From Anoplolepis gracilipes (Eukaryota > Arthropoda > Insecta > Hymenoptera > Formicidae), in contig NC_132974.1 in assembly GCF_047496725.1 (NCBI RefSeq), forward strand, positions 1,495,501 through 1,559,500: DNA of 64,000 bases, written 5' to 3'. Both the position numbers and the translations under genes were made by a program. The notes under the pieces were generated by a model, which saw only the letters and a program-made list of their open reading frames with translations, made no database searches and was not told the origin of the DNA. The stretch's first letter is position 1. Every line of letters starts with the position of its first letter. This document shows, in pieces, positions 52,604-64,000 of the stretch.

Positions 52604-54699
52604 CATTCAAAATTTAAATATTAACCTATTAACTCTTTTATCCAACTGAATAAAATACAGAAACTTTGTAAAAAGTGTACTTGTCCGCGGCAAATTATCT
52701 TTTTCGTGGACTTTTTAAACGTAGAAACTTTTGCAAACCTCACGACTTAATTCTATTAAAGATATTTTATACATACATTAACAATAAGAAGTGACTACAT
52801 ATTTTAGTAGGTTGGAAAGATGGATAGACCAGGAAAACATAATATGATTCAATCAAGGAATCCGCAACGACTTGTTTTAATTGTAATATAAAAAGAATAT
52901 TGAACTTACAATCGCGGTTGCAAGTGTTTGATCCAGGTAGCTCCTTGCTCTTGATAAGGCAAGAAAAACACGTGCGATAATCACTTTCCACAAGAATTTC
53001 AACTAAGAACGCTCACGATTAGTTATTTTATAATAATTTTCTGATGCGATTAATCACACAAGAAATAGTAATTATTTCAAAATCTTGCAATAAATATCAA
53101 TTTAAGAATTAGGTTTTTATTAATTAATTTTAAATTAAACATTCTAATAAATAACAATCCAAAATCTTATATAATAATTGGCGAGATTGGTGGCTCTTGT
53201 CAATAAATTTTAATTCTCGAGATCATTAATCGTGATCTCTCCGAAACAAACAAAAATTTATTTTTTACGTGTAACTATAAAACTCACATACAAGTCCTGA
53301 TAACAAGTTCTGCTGCAACTAAATATTTTTCTAAAATATATAAAAAAAAATAGATCTAGCTAAAACATTTTTTTAGGTATACTTTCACGATATATAAACA
53401 CTTCTTTCCTTTGCAAAAAAAAAAAAAAAAAAAAAATCAAAGTATTATTATTATTTAATTAATAGTTTACTCTTTTGTTCTTTAATATTCTTTAATTTCC
53501 ATTATAAAATGACCATACCATGAATTACAAATGAAATTGAATCGCGAACTTTATGATGCATCATTAATAGGATAACTTCCGTCCTCGAAGGATATCTAGT
53601 TAGTTTAGATCGGATAGTGTTCAACTATGATCACTGTTAAAGCGACAAGTGATATGAAGTCGGATTACATAAATTCTCTCTTAAGTGATGAGAGTGCTAA
53701 ATCGAAGACTCTTACTTGATTACTAAATTTACTATTATACGTATATAAATTATTCGTGTACGTCAATATAAAACGCAAAATGAAATATTGAGTTACAATA
53801 CCCACGTAAATAAAAAGTTCTTTTAATTTCACACAAATTGATGAAGGATATAAATCTAACATCCGATGGAAAATAATCGCACGATAAAGACTTTTAATTC
53901 GATTATCGCAAATTTCGAACTTTTGATTTTAACTCCTTTGCCAAATTGGCCGACGATTCATAAAATATTGATCGCCATTGACTTAATGCGCCACTGGAGT
54001 TCTTAACTCACAATTAATTTCCTCCAAACATTGCCGGCCAATCACAAACTTTCCTCACGTCGTTACAAGATTAACTTGGAGAACCACGTAGTCTTCGGCG
54101 AAGTTCCCTGACGCTCAACAAGGATCATCATTGGAAAATTATTCCGCAAAGTTGTACTTCAGTTAACGTTGATCGCCCGCGAGATAATCTTAGTCGCGAC
54201 GATCATTTTCTCGAGTCAATTAATCGTTATGTTCGACTTGTTGATCTCTCTTTCTTAATCTCTCCATCGCTTTGTAGTCCCGCGGAACGTGCACCTTCAG
54301 TTAAATGACTATTTATTGATTAATCAATCTGTATTAATCTAATTTCTGATTTGTCATTAATCTCTTTTAACAATTTAAAAAAACTGATATTTCTGACACA
54401 TCAATACTATAGTTTGGAGATTATTATAATTTTGATTATCATTAATAATATTTGATTCTAATATAGTATTCCTAACAATAAATACACGTTTTAAAATCTA
54501 TTTTTATCTAGCATTTCTTTATCTATCTTTATTTAATAATACTAATTTTTCCGCAATGTTATTAATCAAGTTAAACATATGACATGCAATGTCATGAAAT
54601 TATTCACGAGTATCGAGAAAAATTTCGAATATAAAAAAAATTGCGGAAATATTTACAATAATTCATTAAAAAATTTTATCTCGATCTACAACAAACGTT

Positions 54700-55430
54700 C
54701 TAATGATTTGTCACGTGAAACCACCAATCTCGATTCCCGACTTATTCTTTCGATAGCCGCATCTTCCCACCCTTTAATCTTCCTGCCTCGACACTTTTCA
54801 AGGATGCTCTCGAGTTCACGTCGCTGCTCGTCCGCCAATTAATCGATCCCGTTACCTTCTCGATCCCGTTTCACCCCGACACGACACTGCCGCGACAATT
54901 TTCCCCTTCTCTCTATCACGCTCTCTTATCATCGGCACTTTTTAACTCTCGACAAAGTTCTCCGTCGATTCTCAAACGTCCGCGAGTGTTTCACGAAGGT
55001 TGAATAAAACTCGCACGAGGATCTTGAGACTCGAGAGCCTGATCGCGTGGTCGCGACGACCTCGTCGTCTCGGAAGGAAGAAAGGAAGAGAGAAAGAGAG
55101 AGGGAAAGGGGGCTCGTGGGGTCGAGACGTCGCCGTTGTACGTGGTCAGTTCGACGTCGTGAAGCGCACTGAGAGAGTGTAACAGCCCCGCCCGCTCGCT
55201 ACGAGGAAACTCGACGCCGGGCGTCGCGTAGATTCATCCCCATCGGTTGCCCAGAGCAACGCCGGCGTACACGGGGAGAGCGACGCGAGCGCGACGCAAG
55301 CGTCCCAGACAACCACCCCGGAGTCCCAGACGACGCGCCGCGTCGCGTCGCATCGCGACAAGATGCGTGCCGGACGAACGAGAACGATGGAATCTAACCA
55401 GTCTAAGCTTGTCGATTCGAAACCGTAAAT
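54700..55430. promoter_or_regulatory. CpG-rich island, candidate promoter or first exon
   Basis: GC content and CpG density rise sharply for about 700 bp, unlike the AT-rich DNA on both sides. The purine-rich tract gaaggaagaaaggaagag passes into GC-rich sequence. Near its centre the + strand has gtcagttcg at about 55144 and the - strand has ctctcagtgcg at about 55170; both contain TCAGT, the arthropod initiator core. On the minus strand a gggcggggc GC box lies about 15-20 bp before the TCAGT. No TATA box is seen. The open frames on both strands here are probably by-products of high GC. On the minus strand it could be the start of the gene containing exons A and B, about 35 kb away, but that is only inference. 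Confidence 0.4.
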
Positions 55431-55673
55431 CATTTCAATCATATCTGATAATCGAGCTACAACAAAAGAGAAGCTACAAAGCGTCTTAACCGCTCGCTTT
55501 AGCTCTAATTTATGAGTCCAATATTTTGTTTACGGTTTTCTTTTTTCCTTTCTTTTTTTTTTAAATCTACGTAGTCTGTAAATTTTTTATACAACAATAA
55601 TATTTAATTTGAAGATTATTAGAGTAATATAACTGAATATCGTACAACTTAATACAATTTTATATTGGCTTTT

Positions 55674-56070
55674 ATTAATTTATAATTATATATCTCGTAT
55701 AAAATTGTATACAATTTATTATATGTATTATATAATATTGTATATTATATATTTTTTATTTTTTATAAAATATATACCGTAAATTTTATTCCTTACAAAA
55801 TAACAATAATTAATTTTTCATGATTGTATAAAATCCAAATTTTATAGAAAATTACCAATTTTTTTAAAAGAATATCACTTATTTTCATCTTTTAATCCGT
55901 TTTGCAATTATGATTTTAATCATATGACTTTATATGATTCAAATACTAATTATTAGCGGTGTGTCATTTAAGATATTCAGAAAAAAATGTATTATCTACG
56001 TCAGAAGATGTTTATGATTTAACCATGACCTGATTGACTCAACGAAATCGCGATTATTGTTTCGAGAGAC
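55674..56070. repeat. Tandem duplication, copy 1
   Basis: This segment starts at attaatttataattatata and runs through tgatttaaccatgacctgat to ttgtttcgagagac. It is repeated almost exactly at 56081-56476. I count about eight differences over nearly 400 bp, roughly 98% identity. Noncoding and AT-rich. Confidence 0.93.
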
Positions 56071-56080
56071 TATTATATAT

Positions 56081-56476
56081 ATTAATTTATAATTATATAT
56101 CTCGTATAAACTTGTATACAATTTATTATATATATTATATAATATTGTATATTATATATTTTTTATTTTTTATAAAATATATACCGTAAATTTTATTCCT
56201 TACAAAATAACAATAATTAATTTTTCATGATTGCATAAAATCCAAATTTTATAGAAAATTACCAATTTTTTAGAAGAATACCACTTATTTTCATCTTTTA
56301 ATCCATTTTGCAATTATGATTTTAATCATATGACTTTATATGATTCAAATACTAATTATTAGCGGTGTGTCATTTAAGATATTCAGAAAAAAATGTATTA
56401 TCTACGTCAGAAGATGTTTATGATTTAACCATGACCTGATTGACTCAACGAAATCGCGATTCTTGTTTCGAGAGAG
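56081..56476. repeat. Tandem duplication, copy 2
   Basis: The second copy of 55674-56070, separated from it by 10 bp (tattatatat) and shifted by 406-407 bp. Differences include one A-run length change near the ccaatttttt segment, a GA dinucleotide gain in the terminal cgagagagac and isolated substitutions. Confidence 0.93.
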
Positions 56477-59400
56477 ACAACAGTCACGAAGAATCATATG
56501 TACACAATACTGAAGCACATCAGAGCAGTTTGCGCAGGCAACGTGTGCATGCCCCATGTATTGCATCTAGATATTCATTTTTACACCCGTCGTAACAAAG
56601 GTACTAACCCGCCGTTACTGCAGCGCCGTGCATTAAAGTCGATGCGATAACACAAGCCGGTACTCACGACGATTCGCAGTAAGCAGCGGGACAGAGATAT
56701 TCCGAATCACTGATCGAGTTCCGCGAATTGCAAGGTGGTGAGGTTGCACACGCTCCGAGTGCATCGGTTTACCGTGGACTCCTCGATACTATGCTATGCG
56801 AATAATGTGCCTATTCACGCGCTGTGTATAAGATCCGTTTCTACTTTCGAGATATTATTCCTATCAGAAATATATAATCATCTCCTATATTGAGTATTAA
56901 AATATGCCATTGTTTAAATAAAAGATGGTAGTGTGAAAGAGACAAAGAGGAAGAGCGAAAGAGAGATAGGGGAAGGAGAGAGAAAATTTCTATTTAACGA
57001 GGTAGCAGCATCCGTAGTTGCGAGTCGGAAAAAAAATTTTTTTTTGCGGAATTTTTTCTGTCGAAACTATTATGTCAATTATTCTGTAACTTCTACATGA
57101 TATCAAGCAATATTAAAACTATATTATATACAACTACGGGTGCCCCCTTAATATATAAAGCAGTAAAGCAATGTTATAGTATATATGATGAATATTTGTA
57201 TATTGGATATGCATATATATATGATGAATATTGGTTTGAAATGCAAAAAATATTTGATATGGCAAAATAATTCCTTTTTTTCACGAAAAATTTATCTGCT
57301 CGACAAGTTATTTATGGTATTCAAATATGGAAAATATAAAAATATAACTGTATATCTAATTTTAGCGTTACTCGTTAAAATCTAAATGTCAAAACTATTT
57401 TTATTAATTCGGAGGTATTCTTTTATTTTCACCTGCACCGATCGTCGCTATACTAATGATATGACGCAGATCATTTATGCTTTCGAGCACGTGGTCGCTG
57501 GAAGACTGGAAGATCAGTTATTGATTTTTGACTTCACTAGATCCTCATACGATTTTTACCAGATCAGATCCAAGCAACACACGCGACACGCATCAGCCAA
57601 ATTGGAACTCAATTGTCCCATCACTTTCGCAACGGCAAATGTCTTTGATCGAGTCTCGCTTCTCTCTCTATACCCGTGGTTAAATTCCAAAAATCGACCG
57701 TAGTTATCGTACAGTGAAATTTTGCGGAAAGCGATCCATAAACATTAATGTAATTAAATCGCCAATTAAACGTTTCTAGTCAATTTTAATTCGGCGGATA
57801 TAAAAAGCGAGTAAAATTGGCAATCTATCGAGAATTCGTTAAGCTCGATTCACGATATTAAAAAGAAGAGAAAAAAAACAAAAAGCAACGTCATTATTTG
57901 ATATTCTTCTACAATAATTTTTTATAATTATCTACGCTAGTATTTCGATATTTTTTTCTCGTATGTTACATAAAACGGATTTTGCTATCTTCGTTTAATT
58001 TAGTTACATTGTAATTTACTGATAAAAATTGATTATCACTATTTATAAGAAACGATATTAAATAATACTTTATAAATGTACCTATACTTTTTTTGCGGCG
58101 TGTTTCTCGTTGCTAAACCGACCAACGCATATTATTGCAAACGTAACGTCTATGAGATGACAGAATGATTAATGTTGAATTGAAAGGAGATAAATTTTTA
58201 TTGATAGATGTATTAATGAACGTCTGCCTGTATATGCAAAGTGAAATCCTGCTCGCGCATTACATTTTCATAATATTCTTTTTTTCTGAGAGAAAGAAAA
58301 TATATTTTTTACATATACCTACATATATAAAATTTTTAAGTCTAATTCTTTCCAAGTGTGAAAAAATATTTGTACACAACAGTTTCTTCGTATTTTCTTA
58401 AATTACGTACGATATTCTCAATACTATACAAATCAATATAATTCAAATTAGTTGGCAATTAAGCGCATCTTCCCGGTTCGACGAAATTCATCATTTTTCC
58501 AATAATTATCGACTGTCTAAGTCTAATTACCGTTCTAATGCCGTCTAAGACGTGTTTATCTTACAATTAACAATTTGGCCTGAAATATCACAATGTTCTG
58601 ATTTTGAGTCATGATCGACATTCAAATAATTTATCCTTCCGACAATCGCGTTTTGCATTTCATAATTGATCGTGTCGTATATCAAAGTACACTGTATGTA
58701 AGTGTACTTTATGATTATGAATTATAATTTAATTTCGAATAGAATAGTAATTCTTTTGTTCATATCAATATAAGGAATTTGACACATAAAGAAAATTAAT
58801 TTTATATCATTAACTTTATAATATAAAATCTACGCCTTTAATTTCAATGCAATTATAATTCAACGAAAAATATTTTTTGTTCGAGATCGATTTTTGTTTG
58901 TATACATATCTTCCGATTATTGTTGGAAAATTAATTTACTAGCATTCTAACCCGAGTTTAAATGTAGGATAAATAGAAATTTAACTGAAGCAAAGCTCCA
59001 AAATGACAGGCTAAATTGGGTACAAAAAAAGGATGTTAAGTGGTGACGACAATGAGGTCAAGAGGAAAAGATACGCAGAGTTTCTCGTTAAAACCCTATA
59101 TAATTTTCTCTATCAATTCCGTCTCTTTTCTTGTATTTTTTCCGTTATTACAATTTACGCTAATTAAATATACTCCTCCGTACATTCTGTCGCAAAAAAT
59201 TCCCGAGTACATGTAGACGACATATCGCGAACGCAAAATTAAATTTTATATTCAATTTCTTCTTGACAGAGTATAAAAAAACTTATAACCTTACGATATA
59301 TATAAAAAAAATTATGTGTGCGCAAAAGATTCGAAACTTGTTTTATTCATTTTTGTACTTACCGGTCAAATCTTTTATAATTACTAGAATAGAGTTACAA

Positions 59401-62400
59401 GGCATTTGAAAAAAAAAAAAAAAAAAAATAGATTTTTATCATTTTCCCGAGATATATTTAAGAGCTAAATGAAGTTTGGGCTGCGACGTGCCTTATCGAG
59501 CGTCGGCAAATGCAAATCAAATCCACTGTTGCGGAGAACGGGTTGCAAGAGAAAAGGGTACGATCTGATAGTTTACGATAAATGGACGAAACGTGGCGAC
59601 CAGCTCGCGAAAGTTCTACAACGCATAAGAGGAAATGAGAAAGAGAAATAGCGCCGTCGGCCATTCGCCTGAATCCAGTTGAACTGCTGCTTCAGGTTTT
59701 TAAACGCAGTTTCTTGTCTGCCACCACCCTTCACCGTTCCTGTTCCCTTTTCCGAAGTGAATCGTTTCGTGACTCTAATCCTTAATAGTTTAGTTCATTA
59801 CTATTAAGTCCACTGGTCATTAACAAAGAAAAAAAACAGCTCGCCATTATTATAATTAAAATAAATAATTATTATAGAAATATTATTTTAAATCTCAGAT
59901 AAATCTTACAATCATGCAAGAATTTATTGAAAAAATAGGTTGAAACATAACTTAAAAAATAGCCTTTTAATATCTCAAATATAACATTTTAAATAGATTA
60001 AGCTACAACAAATTAGAAATACCTATATAAGATAATACAGCATAAAATTTTTTCTCAAACTAACAATAAGATATGATAGTCACTCTAACATTTTAGAATT
60101 TATCAGATAAACAAATTTCACTTTATCATGTAATGACTAGGCGTCAAGATTTATAACCATTTCCGCGAAGCTTTTCCAGCCTTTACGATGATGGGAGAGC
60201 AAGAATACAGCATTACACGATGGCAAGATGCAGGATGCGCTACTTAGGCGCATGCCTACGTAAATGCATAACATCAGGTAATTAGCGTGTATTGCTGGCC
60301 GTATGGGATGCACCTGCACCTGTTATTTATCTTATCTGTTATTATCCGTATGAGTACGTGATTTCTTACACCACCGCGACATCCGCTCGCAATTTGCTGA
60401 TGGTAGAGTACCAAGCACGACGGACGGATGCAACTAATGTTTTTGCAGATCCCACAGGCTATCGCGAATAAACGCAACGTAAAGGCGAGAACTGTGTGTG
60501 TACTAATTAAAGAATAAATTTATTTGATTCAACGTTTGTCTCGTCTTTTCACAATAATATTAGAGACAATTTATCAAAATATATAACACACATATATATA
60601 TATTACTTTTCAGAGAAATTTTATAGCGACTTTTAATTATTCTTTAATGTGAGATTAATATTTATAAATTTAAACATTCAAAATTTTATCAAATAATTGT
60701 ATAAAAAACTTCAAAATTTTAATGATATAAAGTATACTTAATTGTAATTATTATATTATAATTAATTTTAATAATATTTTATATTTTTCACATTTAAAAA
60801 AATGTGGTGATTAAAAATTAAATTATTGGGAAAAAATTTTTTTAGTTTTTAATCAAATTTATCAAATATATTTAAAAGCTAAAATTATTTTTTATATTTA
60901 TATTATCTAAAATCTTACTATAAACATAAATTTTGCTCGCAGAAATAAACTAAGTCAAAATTCATTATTTCATTTATATATAAAAATCCGAGTAAAAATC
61001 TTTTCTTAATTTATTACAAAATATATTTTTAATTACTTTTCTCAAAATGCAACATAACTTAAATAATCTAATTCTGAATCGCATTTGTAGAACATAAAGA
61101 TTGTTTTCAAATTATGTCAATATGAAATAAAAATTAGCGAGTCACATTTAGCACTAAACGTATGCCTAAGTTTTCTAATACAAACAATAAACTCGTATCT
61201 TAATGCTCGAATGCACATGCGGGTGCATATACACAGGCGCGCGTTGCAGCGTGCCTTCTACACGAGAGAATTCAGCGCGGACAACCAACTGTACGCTTAT
61301 TGTTTCGAGTTTTCAAACTGCCATTCCCAAACGTCTCGAAATATCGCGCGACCGACAAATAAACTCGGTAATATCCGACGAACTCAGCGTGAAATTCGCA
61401 TGATCGTCGAATTCGACAAAAACGACTATCGAAGACAAATTTGTTTGAGAATAGGCTGCTTCCTTCCTCAACGACGTCCCTCGTGTCCTACTTTTGCACG
61501 TTTATCGATAGTTCTCTCTGAAAACCGACTTCACGAATTGTGTCAAAATAACAACAGTTCCCTGATCGTAAAGTTAGTTGCAATTTTTCAATATACGTAT
61601 AAAGTTTTATATTACCAAAAAAATATCGAACAGAGATCAATTACTAAATAACTGTTTTTGCAATATCAAACACGAAGAAAGAAAAAACTACAAACAAGTA
61701 AACATATAATATTTTGAAATATATTGATGTTTATTTTCAAACAAATAAAAGATAATAAAGTTCACATATATGTAACGCAAAACAATTCAGATTAACTGAA
61801 ACTGTGTCGCTGAAAATCGTGTCTCGGAAAATCTATGTATCAGAAGCGATGCACTACGTGATCGTTTTAACCTAAGGGTTAAAGCTAACGCTACTGGAAG
61901 ATTGCTCATTCTCCTCTATCGTACGGTCGTCATTATACGCGGATTATCTCCGCCGGCAGTAAAATAAAGAACTTTCACGCGAACGCGATCGTAAAGATTT
62001 ATGACCGAGTTTACTGGGAGGCGAGCAAACTTTTAGCGAATTACAGAGAGGAAAATGTGCGCGCTAACTCCGCGACTTCGTATCACGCTTGTCCCGTAGT
62101 ATCCTCTTGGTATTAAGCCTCTCACGCTGCTAATTAATTGAAAACCGAAATAACATCTTCTTTTAAGTTTGTGCAGAAATGGAGGCTTCGAGTACGAGCA
62201 AAAATTCAAAATGCACAGGCAGAAAAAAACCATAATTTCTAATCCCTTAATTTTATGTAATATATAAAACACATTTATGAGATTTATATATAATCTTCTT
62301 CTATATTCGCATTTTCCGCAGATCAATAAAAAAACTTTCTATTTTTCATCATCACCAGCAGTAATCCTATGATAAGAGAAACGTGTGCATCGATCATGAA

Positions 62401-63238
62401 ACCGCAATACGTTGCGGCAAACGGATAAGCGCGATAATGTCGAACTGACGTTTCATATAGTTTTTCATCAAGCGGTTTATTGCAGTGGACGGTAAATGCA
62501 ACCGTATTACATACAAGCTGAATATTTTCCGTCCGATTGGATGGGACGGCAAATCAATTCAATGCACAATCGACCGCGCGTGTGTACGGTGTAAATAGCG
62601 ATCGCAGCAACAACAATGGAGCGTATCCCGCACTGTATTCTCCATCCTCTCGCAAGAAGGATTCTGGGAATCATTCTCTGCTTTTATGACACCCAGAAGC
62701 ACTTTTCCAACCAACGATACCCAGTCGAGAACTTACTTTTGCGCGTGAAAATGATTTTCGTCCTATCGACTGTCGAATCCAACGACGGTATATGCAATGC
62801 ATCATGCAAAGTTTTTTCTTCTTAAAGAAAAACGCGAGTTAATGAGCAATTAAAAATCTTTCCAGAATTGTTAGCGAAAGCTAAGCTATTTGAATCTTTT
62901 TAATAAAAAAAAGTTTAATGCGTAAAATTACCGGTAAATTTTAACTTCTAATCGTTCAAGCAAATTTTCATCTCAGAGTGTAAAGTTTTCGATTTTCTGA
63001 ACCGAAGATCTATTTGCCGTTATGATGTGCTTGAGAAAACACCCTTCGGAGGAAAATCACTATTTTATAGAGCGTGAAAGAAGTTTAAACTATTCTAGCT
63101 TCCTTAATTTCTCAAAAAGTTTACTGTAACATTTCATGTAATTTGCAATTAATATGTTTATATACCGAATGTTATATATTTATATGAAATATTTATATAA
63201 TTATATAATTATGTGAAATATTGAATATATTAAATTAT
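56477..63238. other. Stretch without a supported gene
   Basis: AT-rich DNA. A GC-richer patch of about 300 bp follows the tandem duplication (56480-56820). A purine-rich gagagag tract lies near 56937-56990. A perfect 10-bp stem with a 7-nt loop lies at 58684-58710 (aaagtacact with agtgtacttt). An A run lies at about 59409-59428. Open frames up to 146 codons (61211-61651, + strand) have no recognisable similarity or splice structure and are not called. Confidence 0.5.
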
Positions 63239-63240
63239 GT

Positions 63241-63703
63241 ATACAGGGTGACTCTAAATAAGTGCAAAAAATTGTAGATGATTGTCAAAAATCAAAGGGA
63301 ACCTTTCATATAAACTCTTTTATATCCTTCCTTGAAGAGCTACACTTCTCCAAAGGGAGAGATGAAGATTAAGGTTTTCATTATTTTTTTCTTAAATTTT
63401 GAACAAGTTAAAGAAATGAAATTTGATGAATATTTTCTACTAGTAAAAAGAATACTTATTAATATTTTTTTAATCTTCCTGCATCGTAATTTATGCCATT
63501 TAACATTGTGTTGTGTATGATAATGTATTTTATATTATTACTGGAAAATTTTTTAAAATAAAAAAGTTTCTAAAAAGTCAAACTTTGATGCATATTTAGA
63601 TGATCACATTCCACAGCCAGTTCTAAAAAGTAAAAAAGAAAGATCCTTCTTTAATTTTAGATAAAAAATCATTTTCTAAAATTTACTTATTTAGAATCAT
63701 CCA

Positions 63704-63707
<4 letters not shown>
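63241..63707. mobile_element. Non-autonomous DNA transposon with TIRs and TA target sites
   Basis: The left end reads TA-cagggtgactctaaataagt. The right end, on the other strand, reads TA-ctggatgattctaaataagt. The inverted repeats agree at 16 of 20 positions after the TA. A CAGGGTG-type end beside a TA dinucleotide is typical of Tc1/mariner-superfamily elements in insects. The interior is about 420 bp. An open frame of 62 codons inside (63332-63520) is Phe/Lys/Ile-rich and unlike a transposase, so the element would have depended on a transposase made elsewhere. The right end abuts an AT microsatellite. Confidence 0.75.

Positions 63708-63743
<36 letters not shown>
63705..63743. repeat. (TA)n microsatellite
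   Basis: TA run of about 19 units adjoining the right end of the TIR element. It may have grown from the TA target duplication. Confidence 0.95.
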
Positions 63744-63746
<3 letters not shown>

Positions 63747-64000
63747 AGTTGTATCTATCTTTTATTAGAATCTGTGCATTTTTATTCTGCATAAGTCAAT
63801 GAGTCCGCGAAGAATTATGGAATGATGGATGCTGCTAGGAGCTCTCTCTTTCCCGGATACCAGCAATCACTTGCAGAATATCCCGGAGGATAACAAACGA
63901 ACGTGGCAGTGGATTATTGTTGTCGTTCGTTCAACGCTCGCGGTTTGACGCCGATGCCTGACAGTGTCTAGACATTGGCATCGTCGTCGTCGTCATCGTC
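63744..64000. other. Right edge: GC-richer sequence with a TCG/TCA triplet run
   Basis: Base composition rises towards the edge. The last 20 bp are a TCG-type triplet run that would read as Asp-rich sequence on the minus strand. The window ends here, so whether it belongs to an exon cannot be judged. Confidence 0.4.

Larger units (their letters stand above)
36508..54690. other. Long stretch without a supported gene
   Basis: AT-rich DNA with a short CpG-richer patch near 38300-38560, a 12-bp perfect stem-loop at 43576-43609, a TG run at 39071-39086, an A run at 44576-44600, and microsatellites at 41679, 45281, 48212 and 52561 listed separately. A short direct duplication (tttgtcaataatat, twice) lies near 49738. 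The open frames are short and show no paired splice sites. Confidence 0.55.

Noticed and set aside
57386..57703. 105-codon + strand open frame
   Set aside because: The central part looks superficially protein-like, but I recognise no family, found no acceptor or donor in phase, and the start lies in AT-rich sequence.
61211..61651. 146-codon open frame on the + strand
   Set aside because: No recognisable similarity, poor coding-like composition, an AT-rich 3' half and no splice signals in matching phase; long frames of this size occur by chance in GC-richer patches.

Overview
This window looks like nuclear DNA from an insect, most likely a hymenopteran and plausibly an ant. It is AT-rich with dense microsatellites (TC, GA, GT, AC, AT), many A or T runs over 20 bp, frequent CpG with GC-richer islands, short fold-back elements and almost no long open frames. 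There are no bacterial-type operons, ribosome binding sites or CRISPR arrays, and I found no tRNA or rRNA gene. The organism is inferred from base composition, not from a recognised marker gene.

The only well supported coding sequence is a pair of minus-strand exons: exon A (about 20198-19681) and exon B (18766-18097), separated by a 914-bp intron. The exon A donor leaves two bases of a codon and the best exon B acceptor supplies the third, so the frame runs on unbroken. Exon B ends at a GTGAGT donor on a codon boundary. Together they encode nearly 400 residues of a Ser/Thr/Gly-rich, probably disordered protein, with three copies of a TPTTSTGIGSS-like segment and five short acidic-x-[IL]-W motifs. 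I do not recognise the family. More exons must lie on both sides. Two weaker minus-strand candidates are at 36507-36386 and 28677-28563. A CpG-rich island at about 54.70-55.43 kb is the best promoter or first-exon candidate.

Layout: 1-4.75 kb is a degenerate array of diverged repeat modules, carrying two short terminal-inverted-repeat (TIR) elements. 4.75-18 kb has no supported gene but holds two notable fold-backs (5161-5216 and 5519-5629) and microsatellites. 18.1-20.2 kb holds the exon pair. 20.2-54.7 kb is probably intronic or intergenic AT-rich DNA, with one weak exon candidate, a fold-back element at 29.2 kb and many simple repeats. 54.7-55.4 kb is the CpG-rich island. 55.67-56.48 kb is a recent tandem duplication of about 0.4 kb. 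63.24-63.71 kb is a non-autonomous DNA transposon with TA target sites.

I see no evidence of a multigene system. The points most worth following are the motif-repeat protein, the repeat array at the left edge with its internal empty-site comparison, and the microRNA-like hairpin at 5161-5216.
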